DNA from: Fusobacterium sp.
GTDB lineage: Bacteria; Fusobacteriota; Fusobacteriia; Fusobacteriales; Fusobacteriaceae
Assembly: GCA_020024855.1 (NCBI GenBank)
Contig: JAHHTB010000049.1
Location: forward strand, 1 to 12,177
Length of the DNA stretch: 12,177 bases
Reading direction: 5' to 3'
Part shown: piece by piece, positions 1 to 6,595 of the stretch
How the letters are laid out: every line of letters begins with the position of its first letter
Position numbering within the stretch: position 1 is the first letter of the stretch
Notes under the pieces: generated by a model
What the model was told of the DNA's origin: nothing
Seen by the model: only the letters and a program-made list of their open reading frames with translations
The model's database searches: none
Made by a program: the position numbers and the translations under genes

Positions 1-39
1 ATTTAAAAAAGTGTATTAGTACAAAAAAGTTCAAAAAAC

Positions 40-67
40 TTTAAAAAATTTTATAAAGTGGTATATT
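40..67 (+). promoter_or_regulatory. Putative sigma-70 promoter of the class V aminotransferase gene
   Basis: A TATATT -10 box at 62-67 is preceded by TG at 59-60 (extended -10). A weak TTTAAA -35 box lies at 40-45 with a 16-base spacer. Transcription would begin near 74, giving a leader of about 34 bases before the ATG at 108. The -35 region lies in a run of A6 tracts (23-28, 33-38, 43-48), which could bend the DNA or act as an UP-like element. Inferred from pattern only. Confidence 0.4.
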
Positions 68-107
68 TAAAGTGTAACAAGAATATAAAAGTTTTGTGGA
101 GGGGATT

Positions 108-1205
108 ATGTATAGACCAGATTATTTAATGATGACACCAGGACCAAGTATAGTCAGAGAAAATGTAATGAAAAGACGTGCAGAATTTTTTGGAAATCCA
201 GATTTAGATGAAGATTTTTTTATGTTCTACGACAAACTTGCTGAGAAAACTGCAAAAATATTTGGTTGTAAAAAAGAAAATATGATATTTATGAGTGGTG
301 AGGGAATGGTAGGGCTTGACAGTGCTTGTGCCTCTCTTACAGAACCAGGAGATAGAGTTCTTGTTATAGAAAACGGACTTTTTGGAGCAGGATTTGCTGA
401 TATGGTAACACCTTATGGTGGAATACCTGTAACACTTAGTTTTGATACAAAAAGAAAAATTGATGTAGAAAAGGTAAAGGAATTTTTAGAAAAAGATAGT
501 AACTTTAAATTTGCAACAGTTGTTCATTGTGATACTCCAACAGGAGTTTTAAATGATGTAAAAGAAATATGTAAACTTTTAAAATCGAAAGGAATTCTTA
601 CAGTAGTTGATACAGTGGCAGCAATAGGTGGAGAATATTTTAATGCTAATGAATTTGGAGCTGATATTGCTCTTGGTGGTTCACAAAAATGTTTCTCTGC
701 TCCTCCAGGAATAACAATGCTTTCAGTAAGTGATGATGCATGGAAAGCGATAAAAAATAGAAAAATTAAGATAGCATCTTTTTATTGTAATCTTTCATAT
801 TGGCAAAATTGTGTAGAAAAAAGACTTTTCCCTTATACAATGCCGTCAAGTGATTTAATGGGATTTGATGTTGCTGTTGATAATATTCTTGAAGAGGGAA
901 TAGAAAATATGATTGAAAGACATCATAAGGTGGCAGAATATTGTAGAAATGGATTAAAAAAATTAGGACTAAAACTTTATATGGAAGATAATTTCTCTTC
1001 AACAGTAACAGGATTTTATGTTCCTGATGGATTTACAGTAAAAGAATTTATAAGAAGATTAAAAGATGACTATAAAATATTCATAGGTGGCTCTTATGGA
1101 CCATATGCAGATAAAATTTTAAGAATTGGGCATATGGGAGAGAGTGCAAAGATTGAATATATAGAAAAAACACTTTTAGCAATAAAAGATATGTTGAAAA
1201 AATAG
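108..1205 (+). CDS. PLP-dependent class V aminotransferase, alanine-glyoxylate / serine-pyruvate type
   Basis: This is a 365-residue fold-type I PLP enzyme expected to act as a cytosolic dimer that transfers an amino group from alanine or serine to a 2-oxo acid such as glyoxylate. Visible landmarks are the N-terminal TPGPS (10-14), the cofactor loop SGEG (63-66), CDTPTGV (141-147), the PLP-binding Asp in VVDTVAAIGG (D168) and the Schiff-base Lys in GGSQKCFSAPPG (K194). A C-terminal LRIGHMG carries the substrate-carboxylate Arg. The length is normal for the family. The ATG at 108 is chosen because GGAGGGG (98-104) sits 3 bases upstream; the in-frame GTG at 96 lies within that ribosome site. 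The gene is monocistronic, with its own promoter and terminator. Substrate preference (AGXT, SgaA or PucG-like) cannot be fixed from motifs, so no symbol is given. Confidence 0.9.
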   Translation: MYRPDYLMMTPGPSIVRENVMKRRAEFFGNPDLDEDFFMFYDKLAEKTAKIFGCKKENMIFMSGEGMVGLDSACASLTEPGDRVLVIENGLFGAGFADMVTPYGGIPVTLSFDTKRKIDVEKVKEFLEKDSNFKFATVVHCDTPTGVLNDVKEICKLLKSKGILTVVDTVAAIGGEYFNANEFGADIALGGSQKCFSAPPGITMLSVSDDAWKAIKNRKIKIASFYCNLSYWQNCVEKRLFPYTMPSSDLMGFDVAVDNILEEGIENMIERHHKVAEYCRNGLKKLGLKLYMEDNFSSTVTGFYVPDGFTVKEFIRRLKDDYKIFIGGSYGPYADKILRIGHMGESAKIEYIEKTLLAIKDMLKK

Positions 1206-1216
1206 TTAAAAAATTA

Positions 1217-1237
1217 GGAATTAAGGTGCATAATTCC
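1217..1237 (+). other. Hairpin downstream of the aminotransferase gene, not a terminator
   Basis: A perfect 7-bp inverted repeat (GGAATTA/TAATTCC) with a 7-base loop lies just after the aminotransferase stop codon. No U-tract follows, so it is not a classical terminator. It may protect the mRNA 3' end or simply be chance in AT-rich DNA. The true terminator is about 40 bases further on. Confidence 0.35.
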
Positions 1238-1274
1238 ATGAAAAACTCCAAATAAAAAACATCATTCACAAAAG

Positions 1275-1310
1275 AGAAGCCAGTTTTATAACTGGTTTTT
1301 CTTTTTCTTT
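1275..1310 (+). terminator. Intrinsic terminator of the class V aminotransferase gene
   Basis: A hairpin has left arm 1275-1285, loop TTAT (1286-1289) and right arm 1290-1300. Its core is GCCAGTT/AACTGGT with G-U wobbles at 1279/1296 and 1276/1299. It is followed by a T-rich tract (TTTTTCTTTTTCTTT) on the + strand. Confidence 0.85.
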
Positions 1311-1316
1311 AAAATA

Positions 1317-1358
1317 AAAAATGGGGCAAATAATTTAGGTATCTAGAGCCCCATTTTT
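1317..1358 (-). terminator. Terminator of the EamA permease gene, possibly bidirectional
   Basis: A perfect 11-bp inverted repeat (AAAAATGGGGC at 1317-1327, complement at 1348-1358) encloses a 20-base loop. It begins 8 bases past the permease stop on the - strand, and the - strand runs into a T-tract. The right arm also ends in five Ts on the + strand, so it could back up the aminotransferase terminator. The loop is longer than usual. Confidence 0.75.
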
Positions 1359-1365
1359 ATATTAA

Positions 1366-2280
1366 TTAATTTTCTTTCTTCTTTTCAAGATACTCTTTTC
1401 CTTTGAAGTAGAAAACAAGAGAGAAGACAATTATAATCATTCCGGTAACAGTATTAAAAGTTGGTTTTTCATCTGGAAGCATTATCCAACTTAAAACAGC
1501 TCCAAGAATAGGATTTATAAGTCTACACATATTTACTTCAGAAACTTTTGTATTTTTATCTTGAAGAGCCATAAACCAAAAACTAAAAGCAAATACAGAA
1601 ACAAAAACAAGAGTTCCTAAACTTAAATAGAATGGTAGAGGCTTTCCTATGAAATTATGGTATCCCTCAATATAAACTCCTGATACATAAAGTAGAAGTC
1701 CACCAAAAAACATTTGAACTGCATTTAAAAATATAGGATCTATATTAGCTTTATATTCAGATAATTTTATAGCAGAAAAACCTTGGAATATTATATTTAA
1801 AAATAAAAGAGCAATACCAATAAGCTCTGTTATTCCAAGAGCATATTCACCTTTTTTTACTCCAATAATCATAATAAGTCCAACAAGACTTATTAATATA
1901 CTTATAATTTTATGCTTATTAAGTTTATCATGTGTAGTCATAATATGACTTAATAAAATATTTACAAAAGGAGTAGTTCCCATAATTATAGATGAAACAG
2001 CTCCATCTACAAGATTAACTCCAATATAAAAAACTGCATATCCAAGAAATATATTTACAAAAGTAAGAAGAAGAAATAAATCTTTATATTTTTTTATTTC
2101 TGCAAACATACCCTTATGCCATGTATAAACTAAAAGAATAATACCAACAGATGTAAATCTAAGTCCAGCAAAATTCATAGGGGACATATCGTAACTAAGT
2201 CCTGTTTTAATGACAGGATTAACAATAGCCCATAAAACAGATGCTAAAATAGCATAGAACAAACCATTTTTCTTAACCAT
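1366..2280 (-). CDS. EamA/DMT-superfamily permease
   Basis: This 304-residue integral membrane protein of the drug/metabolite transporter superfamily has about ten hydrophobic helices arranged as two EamA repeats (about residues 6-140 and 152-295). The N-terminal ASVLWAIVNPVIK is a typical first-helix signature. The second repeat ends in helices around SVFAFSFWFMAL and GAVLSWIMLPDEKP, the latter resembling the usual E-x-P near the last helix, and the tail is charged (KGKEYLEKKKEN). Members export metabolites, amino acids or drugs, but substrate cannot be read from sequence. The ATG at 2280 has GGAGGA at 2284-2289 on the - strand, four bases upstream. It has its own promoter and terminator and is separated from mgsA by a terminator, so it is probably transcribed alone. 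Confidence 0.9.
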   Translation of the reverse strand: MVKKNGLFYAILASVLWAIVNPVIKTGLSYDMSPMNFAGLRFTSVGIILLVYTWHKGMFAEIKKYKDLFLLLTFVNIFLGYAVFYIGVNLVDGAVSSIIMGTTPFVNILLSHIMTTHDKLNKHKIISILISLVGLIMIIGVKKGEYALGITELIGIALLFLNIIFQGFSAIKLSEYKANIDPIFLNAVQMFFGGLLLYVSGVYIEGYHNFIGKPLPFYLSLGTLVFVSVFAFSFWFMALQDKNTKVSEVNMCRLINPILGAVLSWIMLPDEKPTFNTVTGMIIIVFSLVFYFKGKEYLEKKKEN

Positions 2281-2311
2281 TTTTCCTCCAATATTTTAAA
2301 TTATCTTCAAT

Positions 2312-2340
2312 ATTGTAGAATAAATAACTATAAATATCAA
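2312..2340 (-). promoter_or_regulatory. Sigma-70 promoter of the EamA permease gene
   Basis: On the - strand a -35 box TTGATA (2340-2335) is separated by exactly 17 bases from a -10 box TACAAT (2317-2312). Each matches consensus at five of six positions. Transcription should start near 2305, giving a leader of about 25 bases that carries the GGAGGA site. Confidence 0.7.
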
Positions 2341-2375
2341 GGATAAAAAGAAAGTAAAAATTTCTTATATGAAAT

Positions 2376-2402
2376 AAAAACCACAGTATGAAACTGTGGT
2401 TT
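2376..2402 (-). terminator. Intrinsic terminator of mgsA
   Basis: A perfect 10-bp stem (AAACCACAGT at 2378-2387, complement at 2393-2402) with a 5-base loop is followed by TTTTTATTT on the - strand. It starts 12 bases past the mgsA stop and separates mgsA from the EamA permease promoter. Confidence 0.88.
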
Positions 2403-2414
2403 AGTTTTAAATTT

Positions 2415-2801
2415 TTATAAAAGTCCGTTTTGAACTTTTAAACCAGTTATTAAAAGTTGAGCTGCTCTTTCATTTGTAGCCATAGGAATATTGTGAACAT
2501 CACAAAGTCTTCCTAAAGCTCTGATATCTGGTTCATGTGGCTGGCTTGTTAATGGGTCTTGAAAGAAGAAGACAGCATCAATTAAATCATTTGCTACATC
2601 AGCACCAATTTGTTGATCTCCACCTAGTGGTCCAGAAAGATATCTTTTAATTTTAAGTCCAGTTGCATCCATTATTCTTCCACCAGTAGTTCCTGTTGCT
2701 ACAAGCTCATATTCTTTGAAAAAATCAACATGTTCTTGAACAAATGTAACAAGGTCATTTTTCTTTTTGTCATGTGCAATTAAAGCAATTCTTTTTTTCA
2801 T
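2415..2801 (-). CDS. mgsA: Methylglyoxal synthase
   Basis: This 128-residue cytosolic enzyme converts dihydroxyacetone phosphate to methylglyoxal and phosphate, a bypass of lower glycolysis used when sugar phosphates accumulate. All active-site elements are visible: LIAHD with H10, the phosphate-binding GTTGG (37-41), SGPLGGDQQIGA with the catalytic D62, and PHEPD with H89 and D92. These match E. coli His19, Asp71, His98 and Asp101 with a constant offset of nine, so the core contains no insertion or deletion. The protein lacks the longer ends of the 152-residue E. coli enzyme but has the usual length for many bacteria. The ATG at 2801 has GGAGGA (2807-2812 on the - strand) five bases upstream. 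It is divergent from psd and has its own terminator. Confidence 0.96.
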   Translation of the reverse strand: MKKRIALIAHDKKKNDLVTFVQEHVDFFKEYELVATGTTGGRIMDATGLKIKRYLSGPLGGDQQIGADVANDLIDAVFFFQDPLTSQPHEPDIRALGRLCDVHNIPMATNERAAQLLITGLKVQNGLL

Positions 2802-2838
2802 TGTTATCCTCCAGTAAAATATTTTGCATTTTATAAAT

Positions 2839-2850
2839 TATTATATAATA
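2839..2850. promoter_or_regulatory. AT-rich palindrome with a possible mgsA -10 box
   Basis: A 12-bp perfect palindrome (TATTATATAATA) carries TATAAT on the - strand at 2845-2840, placed to start mgsA with a leader of about 30 bases. The -35 position (2868-2863, TTTCCT) is a poor match, so the promoter is weak, activated or misassigned. Upstream sequence to 2888 holds no gene. Confidence 0.3.
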
Positions 2851-2887
2851 TTTTATTATTTTAGGAAAGTGTGATAAAATAAACTAG

Positions 2888-2949
2888 AGATTTTTTATTT
2901 AATCTTGATGTATTTTTAATAATTATATAATAAAGAGAATAAAAAATCT
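2888..2949. repeat. 12-bp inverted repeat flanking the predicted psd promoter
   Basis: AGATTTTTTATT (2888-2899) is the exact reverse complement of AATAAAAAATCT (2938-2949). The 38-base interval contains the predicted -35 and -10 boxes for psd. The arms are A/T-rich, so chance is possible, but a perfect 12-mer pair bracketing a promoter could be an operator or a cruciform. Confidence 0.4.
2905..2931 (+). promoter_or_regulatory. Putative promoter of the psd operon
   Basis: TTGATG (2905-2910) matches the -35 consensus at four of six positions and TATAAT (2926-2931) is a perfect -10 box. The 15-base spacer is short. Transcription would start near 2938, leaving a leader of about 49 bases before the psd ATG. 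No better candidate lies between mgsA and psd. Confidence 0.5.
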
Positions 2950-2986
2950 ATAAAAATAAAATAAAAAATCAATATCAGGAGTAGAA

Positions 2987-3886
2987 ATGGATTTTAAAAA
3001 AATAGAATATATTAATAGGAGTACAAATAAAGTTGAAACAGAAAAAGTTCCTGGCGAAAACTTTTTAAAATTTTTATATTATAATCCTTTAGGGACACTT
3101 TCATTAGAGACAATAGTTAAAAGAAAATTTCTTTCAAAATGGTACGGAAAGAAAATGGATAGCCCTAAATCATGTGGAATGATAGAAAATTTTGCAAAAG
3201 AAAATGGAATAGATTTAAATGAAGCAAAGAAATCTCTTAATGAATTTACATCATTTAATGATTTTTTTATAAGAGAGTTAAAAGATGGAGCAAGAAAAAT
3301 AGATTTTGACGAAGATACTTTAGTATCTCCAGCAGATGGAAAGATATTAGTTATAGAAAATCTTCATGATAGTAGTAAATTTTTTTTAAAAGGAGAGGAG
3401 TTTACTCTTAATGAATTTTTTAAAGATGAAAAACTTGCTGAAAAATATCAAGGCGGGGTAATGGTAATTATAAGACTTGCTCCTGTTGATTATCATAGAT
3501 ACCATTTTCCAGCAGATGGAAAAATATCAAAAAGTACAGAGATAGAAGGATATTACTATTCTGTTTCACCTCATGCAATAAGAAAAAATTTCAGAATTTT
3601 CTGTGAAAATAAAAGAGAGTATTCTATATTATCAACAGAAAAATATGGTGATATATGTATTTGTGAGATAGGTGCTACTATGGTAGGTGGAATTAAACAA
3701 ACGTATGAACCTAATACTTTTGTGAAAAAGGGAGATGAAAAAGGATACTTCTATTTTGGTGGTTCAACAGTAATTTTATTTTTAGAAAAAGATAGGGTTG
3801 AAATTGATAGAGATATTCTTGAAAATAGTATAGATGGAATTGAAACAAAGGTATTTATGGGAGAGGGAATAGGAAAAAAATTCTAA
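2987..3886 (+). CDS. psd: Phosphatidylserine decarboxylase proenzyme
   Basis: This 299-residue enzyme decarboxylates phosphatidylserine to phosphatidylethanolamine at the inner face of the membrane. It is made as a proenzyme that cuts itself to form a pyruvoyl cofactor. Visible landmarks are FNDFFIREL (90-98), the catalytic Asp of SPADG (D117), the DYHRYHFP block (168-175, catalytic His H173) and FGGST (257-261). In the last, cleavage between G259 and S260 would leave a large beta chain (1-259) and a small alpha chain of about 40 residues with an N-terminal pyruvoyl group. Length fits the standard bacterial enzyme. The ATG at 2987 has AGGAG (2977-2981) five bases upstream. It is the first gene of the run ending at 7898; the next gene starts 10 bases later and its ribosome site overlaps the psd stop. 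Confidence 0.95.
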   Translation: MDFKKIEYINRSTNKVETEKVPGENFLKFLYYNPLGTLSLETIVKRKFLSKWYGKKMDSPKSCGMIENFAKENGIDLNEAKKSLNEFTSFNDFFIRELKDGARKIDFDEDTLVSPADGKILVIENLHDSSKFFLKGEEFTLNEFFKDEKLAEKYQGGVMVIIRLAPVDYHRYHFPADGKISKSTEIEGYYYSVSPHAIRKNFRIFCENKREYSILSTEKYGDICICEIGATMVGGIKQTYEPNTFVKKGDEKGYFYFGGSTVILFLEKDRVEIDRDILENSIDGIETKVFMGEGIGKKF

Positions 3887-3896
3887 GGAGAATAAA

Positions 3897-4295
3897 TTGA
3901 AAAGAAAACCCTGTTATTTTAAAAAAGGAGATACAATAGTCTATTTTTTCCTTTCTATTTTTTTCTTTTTTGCTGTTAGATATGCTATGAGTATAGATAT
4001 TGTAAAAGGGAATAAAATTGAAATATATGTTGATAATCAACTGAAATATGTTTATCCGTTGCAGGAAAAAAGAAAGGATTATTTTATAGATACAAACTTA
4101 GGAGGAGTAAACGTTCAGGTTGAAAATATGAAAGTGAGAGTTATTTCTTCAAATTCACCTTTAAAATTATGTGTAAAACAAGGCTGGATTTCAAATACAG
4201 GAGATGCTATAATTGGTATTCCTGATAGACTTCTTATAAAAATTGTTGGGAATAAAAAAAATGAGGAAGAAGAATTAGATGGAATAATAAGGTAA
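3897..4295 (+). CDS. Small membrane-anchored NusG domain II protein
   Basis: This 132-residue protein has a short basic N-terminus, one membrane helix (about 13-30) and then an extracytoplasmic beta-rich domain resembling NusG_II (DUF1312-type). The match rests on a YPL strand (about 52-55), the G-V-N-V-Q-V strand (70-75) and the terminal CVKQGWISNTGD...IPDRLLIKI region (92-116). The family's function is unknown; members are usually membrane or exported proteins in anaerobes. From recall of the family, two of the usual three cysteines are missing (SNSPLKLC instead of a CPxxxC form, and GIPD instead of CLPN), so any disulfide or metal role is doubtful. It starts with TTG at 3897, 6 bases after AAGGAG (3885-3890); no ATG is suitably placed. 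It lies between psd and an AI-2E permease and is probably co-transcribed. Confidence 0.72.
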   Translation: MKRKPCYFKKGDTIVYFFLSIFFFFAVRYAMSIDIVKGNKIEIYVDNQLKYVYPLQEKRKDYFIDTNLGGVNVQVENMKVRVISSNSPLKLCVKQGWISNTGDAIIGIPDRLLIKIVGNKKNEEEELDGIIR

Positions 4296-4298
4296 AAA

Positions 4299-4336
4299 AC
4301 TAAATTTAAAAATAAATTCTTAGTTTAGAATTTAGT
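4299..4336 (+). promoter_or_regulatory. Competing hairpins just before the AI-2E permease ribosome site
   Basis: Two overlapping inverted repeats occupy the widest gap in this operon. TAAATTCT (4313-4320) pairs with AGAATTTA (4327-4334) over a 6-base loop. ACTAAATT (4299-4306) pairs with AATTTAGT (4329-4336). Their right arms overlap, so only one can form, and they end at or next to AAGGTGG (4337-4343). No U-tract follows, so this is not a terminator. A role in translation control or mRNA processing is inference. Confidence 0.35.
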
Positions 4337-4348
4337 AAGGTGGTTATG

Positions 4349-5461
4349 ATGAAGTATAAACATTTATTTGCAAAAGCTTTAATAGTAGGAACCATTCTTA
4401 TTCTTGTACAAACATTGTTCCAAAATATGAATGGGTTTTTAAGTATTTTAAATGGACTTTCAAAATATCTTCGTCCATTTATATATGCTATATTTATTTC
4501 TATATTGTTAAATCCTATGGTTGAATTTATAGAGAAAAAATTTAAGTTAAAAAGAGGAATGTCAATAGTAATATCTCTTATAGCACTTATTGTAATCATT
4601 ACAGGAACTCTTATTTGGTTTATTCCAAATCTTATAGATAGTTTTGAAGATATTATTAATAAGTATCCAGCTTTTCAAGATAATTTTAATAAATATTTAG
4701 AAGAAACTTTTACTTTCTTAAGAAAGAAAAATTTACTTTTTATGGATGGAGAAGATATAAAACAAGCTATTCAAAATTTCTTTATTAAAAATATGAATAA
4801 CATAAGAGATATTTTAATTTCAGTGGGATTAAATGTAATTGATTGGATATTTGAAGTATTTATTATTCTCTTAGGTGGATTTTTAGCACTTTATTTTATA
4901 TACAACAAAGAATACTTTATGCAATATATAAAAAATATAATATTTATTTTTTATGGAGAAAAAGAGGCAGAAGAGGGGCTAGATTTTCTTATAGAATGTA
5001 AAAATATATTTCTTAATTATATGCTTGGAAGAATTTTTATATCAGCAATAGTTGGTTTGATAGCTTTTGTTGTTATGAAAATAGCAGATGTTCCTTATGC
5101 TCTTTTAAATGCTGTTATGATTGGTGTAGGAAATATGATTCCATATTTTGGTTCAATAATAGCAGGAATAATTGCATTTATTTTGGTTCTTTTATCAAAT
5201 CCAATAAAATGTATATATCTTCTCCTTGCAATAATAATTGCTCAAAATGTTGATGGATATATAATAGGTCCTAAAATATTAGGAAAGAGTGTTGGGATAA
5301 GTTCATTTTGGATAATAGCATCTGTAATAATTATGGGAAATATAATGGGAACTATGGGAATGTTTTTAGGTGTTCCTATATTCGCTATAATGAAATTAAT
5401 TTATGTAAGAATATTAAAGAATAAAAAAGAAAAATTAAAGATTGAGGAGATACAAAACTAA
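4349..5461 (+). CDS. AI-2E family transporter (UPF0118/PerM-like membrane protein)
   Basis: This 370-residue integral membrane protein has about eight helices in the AI-2E/UPF0118 order: two at the N-terminus (about 8-25 and 40-58), one at 72-92, a long soluble stretch (95-155), then a bundle from 160 on. The conserved block VPYALLNAVMIGVGNMIPYF (248-267) and YIIGPKILGKSVG (304-316) identify the family. Relatives have been linked to autoinducer-2 efflux (TqsA) or Na+/H+ exchange, and function here cannot be assigned from sequence. ATG codons occur at 4346 and 4349. The second sits five bases after AAGGTGG (4337-4343), so it is preferred; a GTG at 4340 lies inside that site. The stop overlaps the next start by one base (TAATG), a sign of coupled translation. 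Confidence 0.9.
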   Translation: MKYKHLFAKALIVGTILILVQTLFQNMNGFLSILNGLSKYLRPFIYAIFISILLNPMVEFIEKKFKLKRGMSIVISLIALIVIITGTLIWFIPNLIDSFEDIINKYPAFQDNFNKYLEETFTFLRKKNLLFMDGEDIKQAIQNFFIKNMNNIRDILISVGLNVIDWIFEVFIILLGGFLALYFIYNKEYFMQYIKNIIFIFYGEKEAEEGLDFLIECKNIFLNYMLGRIFISAIVGLIAFVVMKIADVPYALLNAVMIGVGNMIPYFGSIIAGIIAFILVLLSNPIKCIYLLLAIIIAQNVDGYIIGPKILGKSVGISSFWIIASVIIMGNIMGTMGMFLGVPIFAIMKLIYVRILKNKKEKLKIEEIQN

Positions 5462-6594
5462 TGAAAGAATTTACAATAATAGCATCATCAACTATGGGGC
5501 TTGAAAGTATAGTAAGAGATGAATGTGTTGAGCTTGGATTTAAAGATGTTCATACTTTTAATGGAAAAGTTGAATTTAAAGGAAATTTTAGAGATGTGAT
5601 AAAAGCTAACATACATCTTAGATGTGCTGATAGAATTTTTATAAAAATGGGAGAGTTTAAAGCTCTTACTTTTGAAGAACTTTTCCAAAATGTAAAAAAA
5701 ATAAAATGGAGTGAGGTAATAGAGAAAGATGGAGAATTTCCTATAAGCTGGGTAAGTTCTGTTAAATCAAAATTATTTTCAAAATCTGATATTCAAAGAA
5801 TAGCTAAAAAAGCTATTGTTGAAAATATGAAAGAGATTTATGATATAGAAAAATTTCCTGAAAACGGAGCTTTATTTAGAATAAAAATTCAAGGAAATAA
5901 AGATATATTTACAATAATGATAGATACAAGTGGTGATGCACTTCACAAAAGAGGATATAGAAACTTAATAAATGAAGCACCTTTAAAAGAAACTATGGCA
6001 GCTGCTCTTGTAAAACTAAGTCGTTGGAAAGGTGGAGATAGACCTTTCTTAGACCCAATGTGTGGAACAGGAACTATTGCAATAGAGGCAGCTATGATAG
6101 GAAGAAATATTGCTCCAGGAGTAAATAGAAATTTTGCTGCTGAAGACTGGAAAGTTATTCCAAAAGATTTTTGGATAGATTTAAGAGATGAGGCTTTCTC
6201 ACAAGAAGATTATGAAAATAAAGTTATGGTTTATGCTTCTGATATAGATGCAGAAACTATAAAAATAGCTGGTGAAAATGCAGAGAGAGCAGGAGTAGAA
6301 GATGATATTTTATTTGAATGTAAAAACTTCTTAGAGCTTGAGTCTATGGCAGAAAAAGGTTGTCTTGTAACAAACCCACCTTATGGAGAAAGACTTTTAA
6401 ATGATGAGAAAGTTGAAAGACTTTATAGACTTCTTGGAGATGTTTGTAAAACAAGATTTTCTAAATGGTCTTACTACATAATCACATCATATCCTGAATT
6501 TGAAAAATATTTTGATAAAAAATCAACTAAAAATAGAAAACTTTATAATGGTGGAATAGAGTGCCACTATTATCAATATTATGGTGAGAGATAG
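5461..6594 (+). CDS. THUMP-domain class I SAM-dependent RNA methyltransferase (RlmL N-terminal/YpsC family)
   Basis: This 377-residue enzyme is predicted to methylate guanine N2 in rRNA using S-adenosylmethionine. Residues 1-65 form the ferredoxin-like N-terminal part (GLESIVRDEC at 13-22 is typical), about 66-155 form the THUMP RNA-binding domain, and 165-377 form the Rossmann methyltransferase. SAM-site motifs are LDPMCGTGTI (197-206) and the acidic ASDID (259-263). The catalytic NPPYGERL (305-312) is the N-P-P-Y motif of amino-group methylation. The length matches the stand-alone Gram-positive type and the first half of E. coli RlmL, which acts on 23S rRNA G2445. The target here is inferred, so no symbol is given. 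The ATG overlaps the previous stop; GAGGAG (5444-5449) lies 11 bases upstream, a long spacing consistent with coupling. The next gene follows after one base. Confidence 0.92.
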   Translation: MKEFTIIASSTMGLESIVRDECVELGFKDVHTFNGKVEFKGNFRDVIKANIHLRCADRIFIKMGEFKALTFEELFQNVKKIKWSEVIEKDGEFPISWVSSVKSKLFSKSDIQRIAKKAIVENMKEIYDIEKFPENGALFRIKIQGNKDIFTIMIDTSGDALHKRGYRNLINEAPLKETMAAALVKLSRWKGGDRPFLDPMCGTGTIAIEAAMIGRNIAPGVNRNFAAEDWKVIPKDFWIDLRDEAFSQEDYENKVMVYASDIDAETIKIAGENAERAGVEDDILFECKNFLELESMAEKGCLVTNPPYGERLLNDEKVERLYRLLGDVCKTRFSKWSYYIITSYPEFEKYFDKKSTKNRKLYNGGIECHYYQYYGER

Positions 6595-6595
6595 A

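Noticed and set aside
96..107. GTG start four codons upstream for the class V aminotransferase
   Set aside because: The GTG overlaps the GGAGGGG ribosome site that serves the ATG at 108 and has no site of its own.
1239..1256. Five-codon ORF after the hairpin at 1217-1237 as a leader peptide
   Set aside because: It lies downstream of the aminotransferase and is followed by a terminator with no + strand gene after it.
2802..2986. Riboswitch or small RNA in the mgsA/psd intergenic region
   Set aside because: The sequence is almost all A/T with no GC-bearing stems or recognisable aptamer; only promoter-like boxes and an inverted repeat are visible.
6581..6595. ATG at 6581 as start of the coiled-coil protein
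   Set aside because: It would overlap the methyltransferase by 14 bases; the ATG at 6596 has normal spacing to GAGAG and fits the one-base junction pattern of the operon.
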